Source: Macrostomum hystrix (taxonomy: Eukaryota; Platyhelminthes; Macrostomidae). Taken from it: a stretch of 64,000 nt of DNA. This document shows, in pieces, positions 31,501-42,700 of this stretch. Position 1 is the first letter of the stretch. Every line of letters starts with the position of its first letter. The notes beneath the pieces are model-generated. The model worked only from the letters and a program-made list of their open reading frames with translations, made no database searches and had not been told where the DNA came from. A program made the position numbers and the translations under genes. The stretch spans positions 11,572,001-11,636,000 of the forward strand of contig CATNEN010000039.1 in the NCBI GenBank assembly GCA_950097015.1, in the 5' to 3' direction.

Positions 31501-33176
31501 GATTGGAGTGGGGTGTTGTTGCCAGAATGTGTGATGTGTGTTTGGAGTGGGGTGTTGTTGCCAGAATGTGTGATGTGTGTTTGGAGTGGGGTGTTGTTGC
31601 CAGAATGTGTGATGTGTGTTTGGAGTGGGGTGTTGTTGCCAGAATGTGTGATGTGTGTTTGGAGTGGGGTGTTGTTGCCTGCAGAATGTGTGATGTGTGT
31701 TTGGAGTGGGGTGTTGTTGCCTGCAGAATGTGTGATGTGTGATTGGAGTGGGGTGTTGTTGCCAGAATGTGTGATGTGTGTTTGGAGTGGGGTGTTGTTG
31801 CCAGAATGTGTGATGTGTGTTTGGAGTGGGGTGTTGTTGCCAGAATGTGTGATGTGTGTTTGGAGTGGGGTGTTGTTGCCAGAATGTGTGATGTGTGTTT
31901 GGAGTGGGGTGTTGTTGCCAGAATGTGTGATGTGTGTTTGGAGTGGGTGTTAAAGACGCGAGCCGCACATTATCAGTCAGGTGCAGGTATTCCCACATTT
32001 GAGGATTGATACAGAAGCAAAGCATGTGGATATACTGGGTGCTTCAGAGTAGATAAACAGAAATTGTATGCATTTCTTAGCAAACCTTCGCTAGTATAAT
32101 TACATTTCTATGATTCAATAGCATGCTTTGTACCTATCCGATCTCCGAATATCTAGGAAGTAATCGCCTTCAGTGATCCAGAACTGGCTGAACTGGCTAG
32201 ACTGTTTCGGACAACATTGCGTCCGACCCGAAGCAACTCTATTTATGTGTACTTTCGCATCAGACGCAACAATTATGAAACTCTTCTTCACGAGCTTATT
32301 TCAACGGGAAAAATAACCAAACAGATGATATACTTGCCAGAATACCTGCCGCACTGGACATTGGCAATAAAATTGCGCATTTTAGTCACCATCCCGTTTG
32401 GCCAGGTTCTTGACGCAATCAGGATGCGTCTTGGAATCGAGTCACCAAGATTGAGATTCTGCATCGATGGATTCTTCGGCATGGCCAACTTTAGTGATGT
32501 CTTTGGCAAGACAGGCAGTGAGTACAAAGAGATACTACAATCTAGAACCCATACACAAAACTAACACACAACACAACAATCCAGACCCACAGCTAACACA
32601 CAACACCACAATCCAGACCCACAGCTAACACACAACACCACAATCCAGACCCTCAGCTAACGCACAACACCACAATCCAGACTCACAGCTAACGCACAAC
32701 ACCACAATCCAAACCCACAGCTAACACACAACACAACAATCCAAACCCACAGCTAACGCACAACACCACAATCCAGACCCACAGCTAACACACAACACCA
32801 CAATCCAGACCCACAGCTAACACACAACACAACAATCCAAACCCACAGCTAACACACAACACAACAATCCAAACCCACAGCAACGGCACAACACCACGGC
32901 ACGAAAACCTATCCCATCGATACCCTTTCAAGCGCAGAAACATACACGATCCTCGCCGCTGCTTTAAAAACTCATTCGCACCTGTAACCGGCCCCAACCG
33001 AATTGGCCACAACAGACGTCTGCCCTTGGATGGAGATCTCAAACAACTCATCCACAACGAGTCTTCGCCTAATGAACGGCGACAATATCTTTATGAGCTT
33101 GGCCACAATCCCGGAGATCGTATCGGTTGAGAACTGGCGCAAGCGTCACGCCACGGGTTTAAACGCGAACAATTGA
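28518..33176 (+). CDS. Unrecognised protein, divergent paralog 2 (208 codons)
   Basis: Exons are 28518-28622 (ATG with in-frame TAA upstream; CCT GAG|GTAATG), 32157-32517 (ATATCTAG|GAA to ACAGGCA|GTGAGT) and 33016-33176 (CACAACAG|AC to stop). They total 627 nt with phases 0 and 1. Blocks shared with the minus-strand paralog include FRTTLRPTRSNSIYVYFRIR, HWTLAIKLRILVTIPFGQVL, LRFCIDGFFGMANFSDVFG and NVCPWMEIS..GDNIFMSLAT. Conservation is at protein level while third positions differ, which supports two functional coding genes. Intron 1 (3534 bp) is nearly all 39-bp minisatellite, and intron 2 holds a 32-bp one. Function unknown. Confidence 0.75.
28628..31950. repeat. 39-bp minisatellite, ~85 units, with higher-order structure
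   Basis: Unit GTGATGTGTGTTTGGAGTGG+GGTGTTGTTGCCAGAATGT. Variant units (GTGATTGG, GTATGATTGG, and a 3-bp CTG insertion giving CCTGCAGAA) recur in the same order at separate places, e.g. 29640-29900 and 31490-31745. The period is a multiple of three without stops, so both strands show artefactual frames above 1100 codons. It lies within intron 1 of paralog 2. Confidence 0.97.
32550..32882. repeat. 32-bp minisatellite in intron 2 of paralog 2
   Basis: About ten units of CACCACAATCCAGACCCACA+GCTAACACACAA. Ends 133 bp before the exon 3 acceptor. Confidence 0.93.
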
Positions 33177-33179
33177 GCG

Positions 33180-33735
33180 AATGCCGCTGAAAATGATCTG
33201 TCCAACCATGAGTTCTCCGAAAACGTTCAACAATTTCCAACCATCAGGTGACTGTCCAGAAAGTAACTTTGTGCCCCGAGTTGGCCTGGTTTGTAATTAA
33301 CTATTTTCTACATTACTTAACGATGTTCTAAATATTTTTTTCTTCGAATATAATATTTACTATTAAGCCAAAACTATTTTTAAAATCACTGCACCTCTCT
33401 TCGTTCCTTACCCCCCTCGGTAAGGATCATTACCGACATAATCATTAACAGATGAGTTATGTCCGTATTTTTCGCTGACGTGCAAGGTTCATTCCTAAAT
33501 GAACCCCCTGTTTTCAGTAGCTGCATGTTTTATATTAAGTATCTCAATATGAAACTTTAAGTCCGACATTGAGAACATTTTTGTATTTGCATTCATGCAT
33601 TTTAATGAATTGATTTGCTTTATTTTTTTTGTTTCTTTCAAATATGTCAGAGCTTTGAAAGACATCAAAGCAAGAAAGTGAAAAATCGAGAAAGTGGCAA
33701 GCGAGATAAACTGTGGCATACGTCGCAGGTGAGTC
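33180..33735. other. 3' flank of paralog 2, no feature seen
   Basis: AT-rich, no coding frame with support. Confidence 0.55.
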
Positions 33736-34830
33736 AGGGCGATTGATGATTAATAGGAGACATGAGTCAGGTGAGGCATGAGTCAGTGGAGAGATGAGTC
33801 AGGGGAAATGAGTCAGGCGGGGCATGAGTCAGTGGAGAGATGAGTCAGGGGAAAAATGAATCTTAGGAGACATGAGTGAGGGGAGAAATGAGTGAGGGGA
33901 GACATGAGTGAGGGGAGAAATGAGTGAGGGGAGACATGAGTGAGGGGAGAAATGAGTGAGGGGAGACATGAGTGAGGGGAGACATGAGTGAGGGGAGACA
34001 TGAGTGAGGGGAGAAATGAGTGAGGGGAGACATGAGTGAGGGGAGACATGAGTGAGGGGAGAAATGAGTGAGGGGAGAAATGAGTGAGGGGAGAAATGAG
34101 TGAGGGGAGACATGAGTCAGGTGAGACATGAGTCAGGGGAAATGAGTCAGGCGAGGCATGAGTCAGTGGAGAGATGAATCAGGGGAAAAATGAGTCTTAG
34201 GAGACATGAGTGAGGGGAGAAATGAGTGAGGGGAGACATGAGTGAGGGGAGACATGAGTGAGGGGAGAAATGAGTGAGGGGAGACATGAGTGAGGGGGGA
34301 AATGAGTGAGGGGAGACATGAGTGAGGGGAGACATGAGTCAGGTGAGACATGAATCAGTGGATGGATGAGTCAGGTGAGACAGGAGTCAGGGGAGATGAG
34401 TCAGGTGAGAGTCAGGTGAGACAGGAGTCAGGGGAGATGAGTCAGGGGAGATGAGTCAAGTGAGACAGGAGTCAGGGGAGATGAGTCAGGTGAGACAGGA
34501 GTCAGGGGAGATGAGTCAAGTGAGACAGGAGTCAGGGGAGATGAGTCAAGTGAGACAGGAGTCAGGGGAGATGAATCAGGGTAGATGAGTCAGGTGAGAC
34601 AGGAGTCAGGGGAGATGAGTCAGGTGAGACAGGAGTCAGGGGAGATGAGTCAGGTGAGACAGGAGTCAGGGGAGATGAGTCAGGTGAGACAGGAGTCAGG
34701 GGAGATGAGTCAGGTGAGACAGGAGTCAGGGGAGATGAGTCTGGTGAGACATGAATCAGGGGAGAGATGAGTCAGGGGAGAGATGAGTCAGGAGAAAGAT
34801 TAGTCATAGGAGACAGTGGAGAGATTAAAG
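33735..34830. repeat. ~16-bp GAGTCA-type minisatellite
   Basis: First part: GGGAGACATGAGTGAG and GGGAGAAATGAGTGAG units. Second part (34360-34760): GATGAGTCAGGTGAGACAGG and AGTCAGGG units. Many units contain TGAGTCA, the AP-1 (TRE) consensus. Confidence 0.94.
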
Positions 34831-36097
34831 AGTAGAGAGTGAGTGTTGAAAGATCCATGTATCTGAATCTTGAATTTTTTATCTGGGCGCAGCACCTTTT
34901 TGACTCATTGCAAAAGTTGAGAAGCTGTGACGGCACTAATGTTGGGTACATTTGTATGAGTCAATTTATTTAAACAGTTCTTGAACGGATGGTTATTGAA
35001 TTTCTCGCAAAACACGCAGTGAGATTCCATTCAATTTAATTCAAAATGTGTCCCACTACGTGTGTACTATATTTATAACCATATTGTGTTTTCGTCGTCC
35101 GTGCATAGTTTATGGTTAAATTATACTAAACGTTATAACAAAATACAAATACAGCAACGATAAAAGAAGATCACACCAACACGTTGTTAGTATGCTAAAC
35201 CATAGCAACAATAACTAATTACATTTATTTCAAACACTTTTCTAACAGTAATCTTTTTACAGCGAGAAATGTAATGGCAACATGAATGACATAGTATTCG
35301 TTACTATAAGCAATTTGAGATTTTAACGTCGTTAAAACGAGAATCGATTATGGTGACCCGTGGGATTATCTGTGTTTTGTAATACTCTCTATATCTATGT
35401 TGCAGGTGTCATGAACCATATTTTCGACAATACAACAACAGCAAAGAGAAAATAAGTGGCTAATTTTGATGTGGAAGACAAACGACCGTTTTTCCCCAGT
35501 AAATTGTTTCTAATATTCGATCTAAGCATTTGTTCAAAGTGAAGTTTCGGCATCGATTGTGTCTCTTTCATAGGGAAATATATATTACAATAAATAAATT
35601 CACCAACGATATAGTCGCTCCCAATGCTTCTTTTATCCCATGCTGCCTAGGCCATCTCATGGAGCGATCATTAAGGACAATCAGAAAGGCCATAAGAGTG
35701 ACCATTCTAAGTGACCATTCTAAGGCCGCTATAGACCACATTTAGTGGAAAAGCACCCAGTGTGACTGGAGTCGTCATTTTGTCTATGGCCATAACCAAC
35801 TGTAAATAGAGGGACACGAATGTACTTTTCACACTGGCCTACTCTCGAGTCTGCTTCTTAGATATGTCTATGGTCCAAGCACTCGGGCCAGAGCAAACCT
35901 TTGGGTCTGAAATCCTTTACTTTGACTAGCCCCTAAAACAAAACAGTGCGGCGAAAACGCAATTGTCTATGGTTTAAACATACAACTCTCCGCACCCCAA
36001 ATCTCCTTTGTAGTTTGATGGGAAAAAAGTGATAAATGTGATTAAACGATGTTGCAACACATGGCTTTATGGTGATCCGTACAACATGAAGACAATG
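34831..36097. other. Gene-free stretch upstream of the SLC10 3' end
   Basis: AT-rich with short open frames only. The SLC10 polyadenylation region should lie at its right side, but no signal stands out. Confidence 0.55.
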
Positions 36098-36780
36098 TCA
36101 TAAAGTGGTCACCTTCTGCTTCTCCGTGAATCCTTCTTCGCCTTCCTCAATAACCAGTGGCGCGGACACCGCGGTGACATCCTCGGCCATCTTGGCCAAG
36201 CTGCTGACGATGCTGAAGTGCCGACTTTGCTTCTCTTTGCGTTTATCAATGAAGCTTCCTAGCCAGCCTTTTAGGCGGTGCGACACCAGGTAGACAACGA
36301 TTGGGGCCGGGGTGAAAATGGCCGCAGCTAGCGGCATGATGGTGGCCAGGTCGGCTGTGGGACTGTCGCAGGACATGCGAATCGCTGGAATAGCCACCAG
36401 GCAGGCGCAGCAGGCGGTCTCGGCTGCGAGGGTTTTCCGACGCGGCTTGTCTAGCTTGACGATAAAGCTAGCCAGTCCGCCGAGACAGAATCCGGCCGCG
36501 ATAAAGGTCAGAACGCAGCCCATGGCTTTGGGCTCGAGATGGTCGATGGCGTAGTGGTTGATGTAGATTCCCAGCGTCACCATGAGGATGCTAGCCAGTA
36601 GCAGCAGCGGCCTGCCGACCCAATTCAGCGCTGCCTGGGCCAGACTTGGCCGGCAGGTGGCAACTAAGCAGCCGGTGAGCTGGCTAATGAATAAGATCAG
36701 TAGCCAAAGAACCAGGCGATAGTGAAGCAACTGCAGCTGAAGGTAGTGCGAGAACAGACTCAACCATGCCGGGGACAAAC
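36098..36780 (-). CDS. SLC10-type transporter exon 3 and C-terminus
   Basis: Acceptor TGTCACACAG|GT completes the split Gly codon to read NLG-LSPAWLSLFSHYL. Carries TM5 to TM9 and a cytosolic tail ending KQKVTTL. Confidence 0.88.
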
Positions 36781-39700
36781 CTGTGTGACAGAGGTTTACT
36801 GCTTAAAAAATAATGATAATAATGGCAGGAGGGGTTCGGAAAATGGCACATCATTTGGTGACACTGTAATAACTAAGGCCGAGGCTCAGACAAAACTCTC
36901 ACCTTTACTGCCGCGCTGAGCGCGCGTCTATATATTATTTTCTAGAACTGGGGTGGCGACACCCACCCCGCTCCGCAACCAATCAAACGACCCAGGTGTA
37001 CACCTGGGCCTGGCTCACGTGCATACGCACACTAGACCCGCAGTCAGCGAGGAGGCAATTCTGCCCATTTCGCTGACTCCAAAGCACACACGCACACACT
37101 CACACAGGTGTGTACATCTGCCCTGACTTTCTCATCGTACACTTCATCGCCTTAGAGGTTGGCCCAAGGACTACTACAACAACACTAAACAAAAATAAGT
37201 GTTGTTTAGTAGTCCTTGGGTTGGCCCTCAGGGGCGTAAATTGCACGACAAGCCCCCAAGCCTTCTCTCCGCGGCTGCGCCCCAAATAAATGTGGCCTCG
37301 CCGTGGAATCGAACTTATGGACCTTGTAGCGAGAGGCAAACGCGTTTGACCGCTCTGCCACCGACCCCCCTGGGTGTACCGCTTTCATTTAGTTCGCTTA
37401 TATTGTTGAAAACTATTGCAGTAGATGTCTAGTCGACATATCTAAATACCTAACAGAATGAAAGTACAGTTGCTTTGATTATGTACATTCCTCAACTGTA
37501 CCAAGCAAAACAGTGAGCAAACTTACTTAACAGCACCTGCTGATTATCAATAGCAACTGTAGTGCGCCGCGTATATGCCGTTGTTTACCATTATCTCGTA
37601 TCACTGAACGTACACCTGGCTATGTACACCTGGCTATGAACACCTGGCTATGTACACCTGGCTATGTACACCTGGTTAGGTACACCTGGCTATGTACACC
37701 TGGCTATGTACACCTGGCTATGTACACCAGGCTGCCAGGTCCAAGTCAGCGGGCTGAGGTGGGTGTCTCGCCCGGCCCAGAATATATAGATTTACAATTT
37801 ATATATCTGCACCCATCACTACAATACTGCACCCATCACTACAATACTGCACCCATCACTACAATACTGCACCCATCACTACAATACTGCACCCCTCACT
37901 ACAATACTGCACCCATCACTTCAATACTGCACCCCTCACTACAATACTGCACCCATCACTTCAATACTGCACCCATCACTACAATACTACACCCATCACT
38001 ACAATACTGCACCCATCACTACAATACTGCACCCATCACTACAATACTGCACCCATCACTACAATACTGCACCCCTCACTACAATACTGCACCCCTCACT
38101 ACAATACTGCACCCATCACTACAATACTGCAACCATCACTACAATACTGCACCCATCACTACAATACTGCACCCATCACTACAATACTGCACCCATCACT
38201 ACAATACTGCACCCATCACTACAATACTGCACCCATCACTACAATACTGCACCCATCACTACAATACTGCACCCCTCACTACAATACTGCACCCATCACT
38301 TCAATACTGCACCCCTCACTACAATACTGCACCCATCACTTCAATACTGCACCCATCACTACAATACTACACCCATCACTACAATACTGCACCCATCACT
38401 ACAATACTGCACCCATCACTACAATACTGCACCCATCACTACAATACTGCACCCCTCACTACAATACTGCACCCCTCACTACAATACTGCACCCATCACT
38501 ACAATACTGCAACCATCACTACAATACTGCACCCATCACTACAATACTGCACCCATCACTACAATACTGCACCCATCACTACAATACTGCACCCATCACT
38601 ACAATACTGCACCCATCACTACAATACTGCACCCATCACTACAATACTGCACCCATCACTACAATACTGCACCCATCACTACAATACTGCACCCAGCCCT
38701 ACAATATTGTACGAGTAGATCGAGAATCGAGAATGCATCTGGTCTGAGCCCGCTGTCAAAACTACATAAATTAATTAATAAAAAATGAGTAAATAAATGA
38801 ATGATAACTACGCCTGTACATAGGAAATCAGAGACTTAGGAAATCAGAGACTTAGGAAATTAGAGATTTAGGAAATTAGAGACTTAGGAAATCAGAGACT
38901 TAGGAAATTAGAGACTTAGGAAATCAGAGACTTAGGAAATCAGAGACTTAGGAAATCAGAGACTTAGGAAATTAGAGACTTAGGAAATCAGAGACTTAGG
39001 AAATCAGAGACTTAGGAAATCAGAGACTTAGGAAATCAATGATTACTTACTTAATGATTACTTAATAATTGGCTTCAGGCTGCTAAAATATTGGACCTGG
39101 TACTGCCAGAGATTGGCACTTTTTAATCGGTGAGATTTACAAGTATATTATTTACTGCGAATAGAAAAAAGATGTCATCCACACTCACATTGGGTGAGAG
39201 AGCGATAGCCCACTTATAGAGTTCCTACGTTTTGCGTAGATTCAGCAGAGATAAAAGCAGGACTGTTTGGACTGAAAGAAGTGTTCTAAGACAGCTTTTA
39301 ATTCGGCGCGATTATTACCTTTATTGCTATTATTGTCAATTGGTGATTCCAATTGTAGTTTTTTAGAAGACTTGCTCAGTGGCAGTGAGCATTCTATTGT
39401 GACTGTTGACGGCTGTCAACACCGCTCGCCAGCGGCTTCAGATAGGCCCCCTAATATGGAATTTATCGCTGCCAATTGCCAAGCAGCAGCAGCAGCAGCA
39501 GCAGCAGCATCACCTCAAGCAACATCAGCTGCTGGTCGAACACTTTTCAGCACCTTCAGCATGCACCAAGTGCGTAATTGCATGTACAACGAGTCCCAAG
39601 AGGCTATCATTTCACAGATGAGGCAACTCATTGGAGATGCCAACGCCATCTCATCCAGCCAGCTGAATGATGAGTGAGTACCTCAATTAGTTTATCGGAT

Positions 39701-42700
39701 GTCTGTATTTTAGATCCATACAAGTCTTTCCCACAAATTAGGGCCTATACAAATACTTTAATTCGCAATAGAGTTTCATCAAATTTCTGATGCCGTCTCT
39801 TCCAGGCCAGCAAGATCTTCTAAAAACAAAATAGGAAACTAATGGAATTATAACAATATTATCAATGTGTGCAGGAGGGCTGCGGGCAAGGCCAATAATT
39901 TTGTGACACTAGACCCGCAGCTAGTGAGGAGGCAATTCTGCCCATTTCGCTGACTCCTGAGCACACACGCACACAGATGCTGTACACAGGCACGCACTCA
40001 CAGGTGTGTACATCTGCCCTGAATTTATTATCGCCAGGCAGTGTACACTTCCCTGTGCCTTCGAGGTCGGCCCTTAAGGGGCACAGCAAGCCCCCAAGCC
40101 TTCTCTCCGCGGCTGCGCCCCAATTTAATGTGGCCTCGCCGCGGAATCGAACTCAGGGACCTTTAAGTGACAGGCTAATCCCTAAATTAAGGATTTCTCA
40201 GCACTTGAAATGGACTACACTATGGACTATTTAAATCAGAAGTTATTTAATGTTGGGTTAAATGAATAGTGAACTAAATTAAATTTTGTTTTCGGAACAT
40301 TTCTAGACATCAGTTCACTTCTTTGCTGAGATTTGCAGTCGCATGTAGTGAGCTATTTTTATAGCGTAGGCTAATTCGCTACCAGAAGAAAATGTAGAGG
40401 CTAGTTGTACAGATTGAAGAGAATTATAGAAGAGTTTAGTCGGGCATTTTAGCTGCCTCAGCAAACGGGTGAGGGATGCTACGAGTCAGTTGATCCTAAT
40501 TTATACTGCGGTTAAATTAATTACAATATTTTCTGTACATAGGGAGGGAGAGTGGGGGAGCTTTCCCGCAGGAGCTTTTCCCACAGCAAGGTTTTCCCGC
40601 AGGAGCTTTTCCCACAACAACGTTTTCCCGCAGGAGCTTTTCCCACAACTGGGTTTTCCCGCAGGAGCTTTTCCCACAACAACGTTTTCCCGCAAGAGCT
40701 TTTCCCGCAACTAGGTTTTCCCGCGGGAGCTTTTCCCACAACAACGTTTTCCCGCAGGAGCTTTTCCCACAACAACGTTTTCCCGCAGGAGCTTTTCCCA
40801 CAACTAAGTTTTCTCGTGCGAGCATTTCCCACAACAACGTTTTCCCGCAGGAGCTTTTCCCACAACTAAGTTTTCTCGTGCGAGCATTTCCCACAACAAC
40901 GTTTTCCCGCAGGAGCTTTTCACACAACAAGGTTTTCCTTCAGGAGCTTTTCCCACAACTAGGTTTTCCCGCAGGAGCTTTTCACACAACAAGGTTTTCC
41001 TTCAGGAGCTTTTCCCACAACCAGGTTTTCCCGCAGGAGCTTTTCCCACAACTAGGTTTTCCCGCAGGAGCTTTTCCCACAACAAGGTTTTCGCGCAGGA
41101 GCTTTTCCCACAACTAGGTTTTCCCGCAGGAGCTTTTCCCACAACTAGGTTTTCCCGCAAGAGCTTTTCCCACAACAAGGTTTTCGCGCAGGAGCTTTTC
41201 CCACAACTAGGTTTTCCCGCAGGAGCTTTTAGTGCAGTAGCTTTTCCCGACGAGCTTTTCCTGATTTTCCACGGCGGGAGAGAATCCGCGGGAAAAACAT
41301 CTGCGTGAAACTGTCTGTGGAAACAAGTCTCATATACTCGTTTTTACGAACAGATATGAGCTCCCAAAGGTGCAATCAGGGTTAGGCGCGTTATCAAAAA
41401 AGTAACGGTGATGGCGGTACCGATCGAAACTGACCATCTGGTAACGGAAAATTGGGTAACGAAAGATTACCTAAAACATAATATCGGTCGCTACTTTCGT
41501 ATTTTTTCTTACAGTGCTACCTAAAATCTGCTATTTTACTTAACCATGTTATAATTTTGTGAAGCTTTGTTTATCTGTCATTCCACAAATCAATTGTTGT
41601 AATCGCAACATCGAATTGGAAACAGAAAAGGCTGCCGGACTTCCGATCACATGGCAACCCTATTGACATTAATTCATAAAACGAAGAAAAAGAAAAAACC
41701 TTTCCATTTAGTTTTCTTTGATTTAAAAAGCGCCTTTGACATGGTTCACCACCCAACCCTTGTGACACGATTAAAGCAGTTGGGCGTGAACCCAGCAATA
41801 ATAAGTACCATTGAGAGTATGTACTCAAGCGCGAAATTTCACCTCAAGGTGTCAGAAAGCACAGCTGCTGAGGCGTGTCAAATTACTAATGGCGTCAGGC
41901 AAGGATGCCACCTATCTCCACTGCTAGTCTCCCTATACATCGACCCGCTAAGCACAATCCTAAAAAACTCATTTCAAAGCCATACCTCCATATTGAATGA
42001 AGAAGTAAACAACCTGCTTTATTGTGACGGTTTGGTCATTTTTGGTGAAGACCTGACAGAATTACAAAAAGGCCTCCACAAAGTAGCAGATTTTAGCAAT
42101 ATTCAGAAATTAGAAATAAACACTGAGAAGACAAAGCTTCTGAGCTGCAATCTCCACTCAAGGGCAGCACATAGAATGTTTTTACATTGTCGAACGGTTG
42201 AACCCGTACAGCAGTGGACATATCTTGGGTTTCGCATGAAGGTGAAACCAACAATAAATAATCAAAAAGCCCGAATCGGCGTGTGCATTTCAATAATTAA
42301 AAGAATAATAATGTGCCAGAAGACGTAGACATAATCCGTGTCCACGAAGTTAACGAAATAGAAGCGTGCGTTATTTTATTGTGATGACCATGAAATGACA
42401 AATCGAAACGAAAAGTTGAATGCTTTTTTGCTTTCAATGTTTTATAACCAATGTAGTTAGTTGCTGCGCAAGCAATATATAAACGTGTCTATATTAGAGC
42501 ACAAGCGATATTTAATGGAGTGCATGAGGTCAAGCAAGGCCACGCGCACACTATGCACATCATTAGTGTTTAAATTTCAGAGCTTATAACTACATTAATA
42601 TAGCCCACAGATACTATAATAACGAAAGGAAGAAATAATTTGTCTGTTGTAACCACAGAACCACAAGTAAGTTCTGTGGCTGTAACTTTCTTTGTTGCTT

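Larger units (their letters stand above)
37491..39208. repeat. Segmental duplication copy 1
   Basis: Begins CTCAACTGTACCAAGCAAAA, passes through three arrays in order (14-, 20- and 16-bp units) and ends with a unique ~160-bp block containing TTCAGGCTGCTAAAATATTG. The same series recurs at 48069-50685 in the same orientation. Confidence 0.93.

Noticed and set aside
28543-32025. Open frames above 1100 codons on both strands
   Set aside because: Produced by a 39-bp repeat whose period is a multiple of three and lacks stops. It lies in an intron, and both strands are equally open.
33813-34351. Minus-strand SPLTH repeat peptides
   Set aside because: Coded by 16-bp GAGTGAGGGGAGA units in all frames; not a gene.
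37636-38718. Long plus-strand frame across the 20-bp array
   Set aside because: Repeat-coded low-complexity peptide with no coding sequence outside the array. The same frame recurs in the duplicate.
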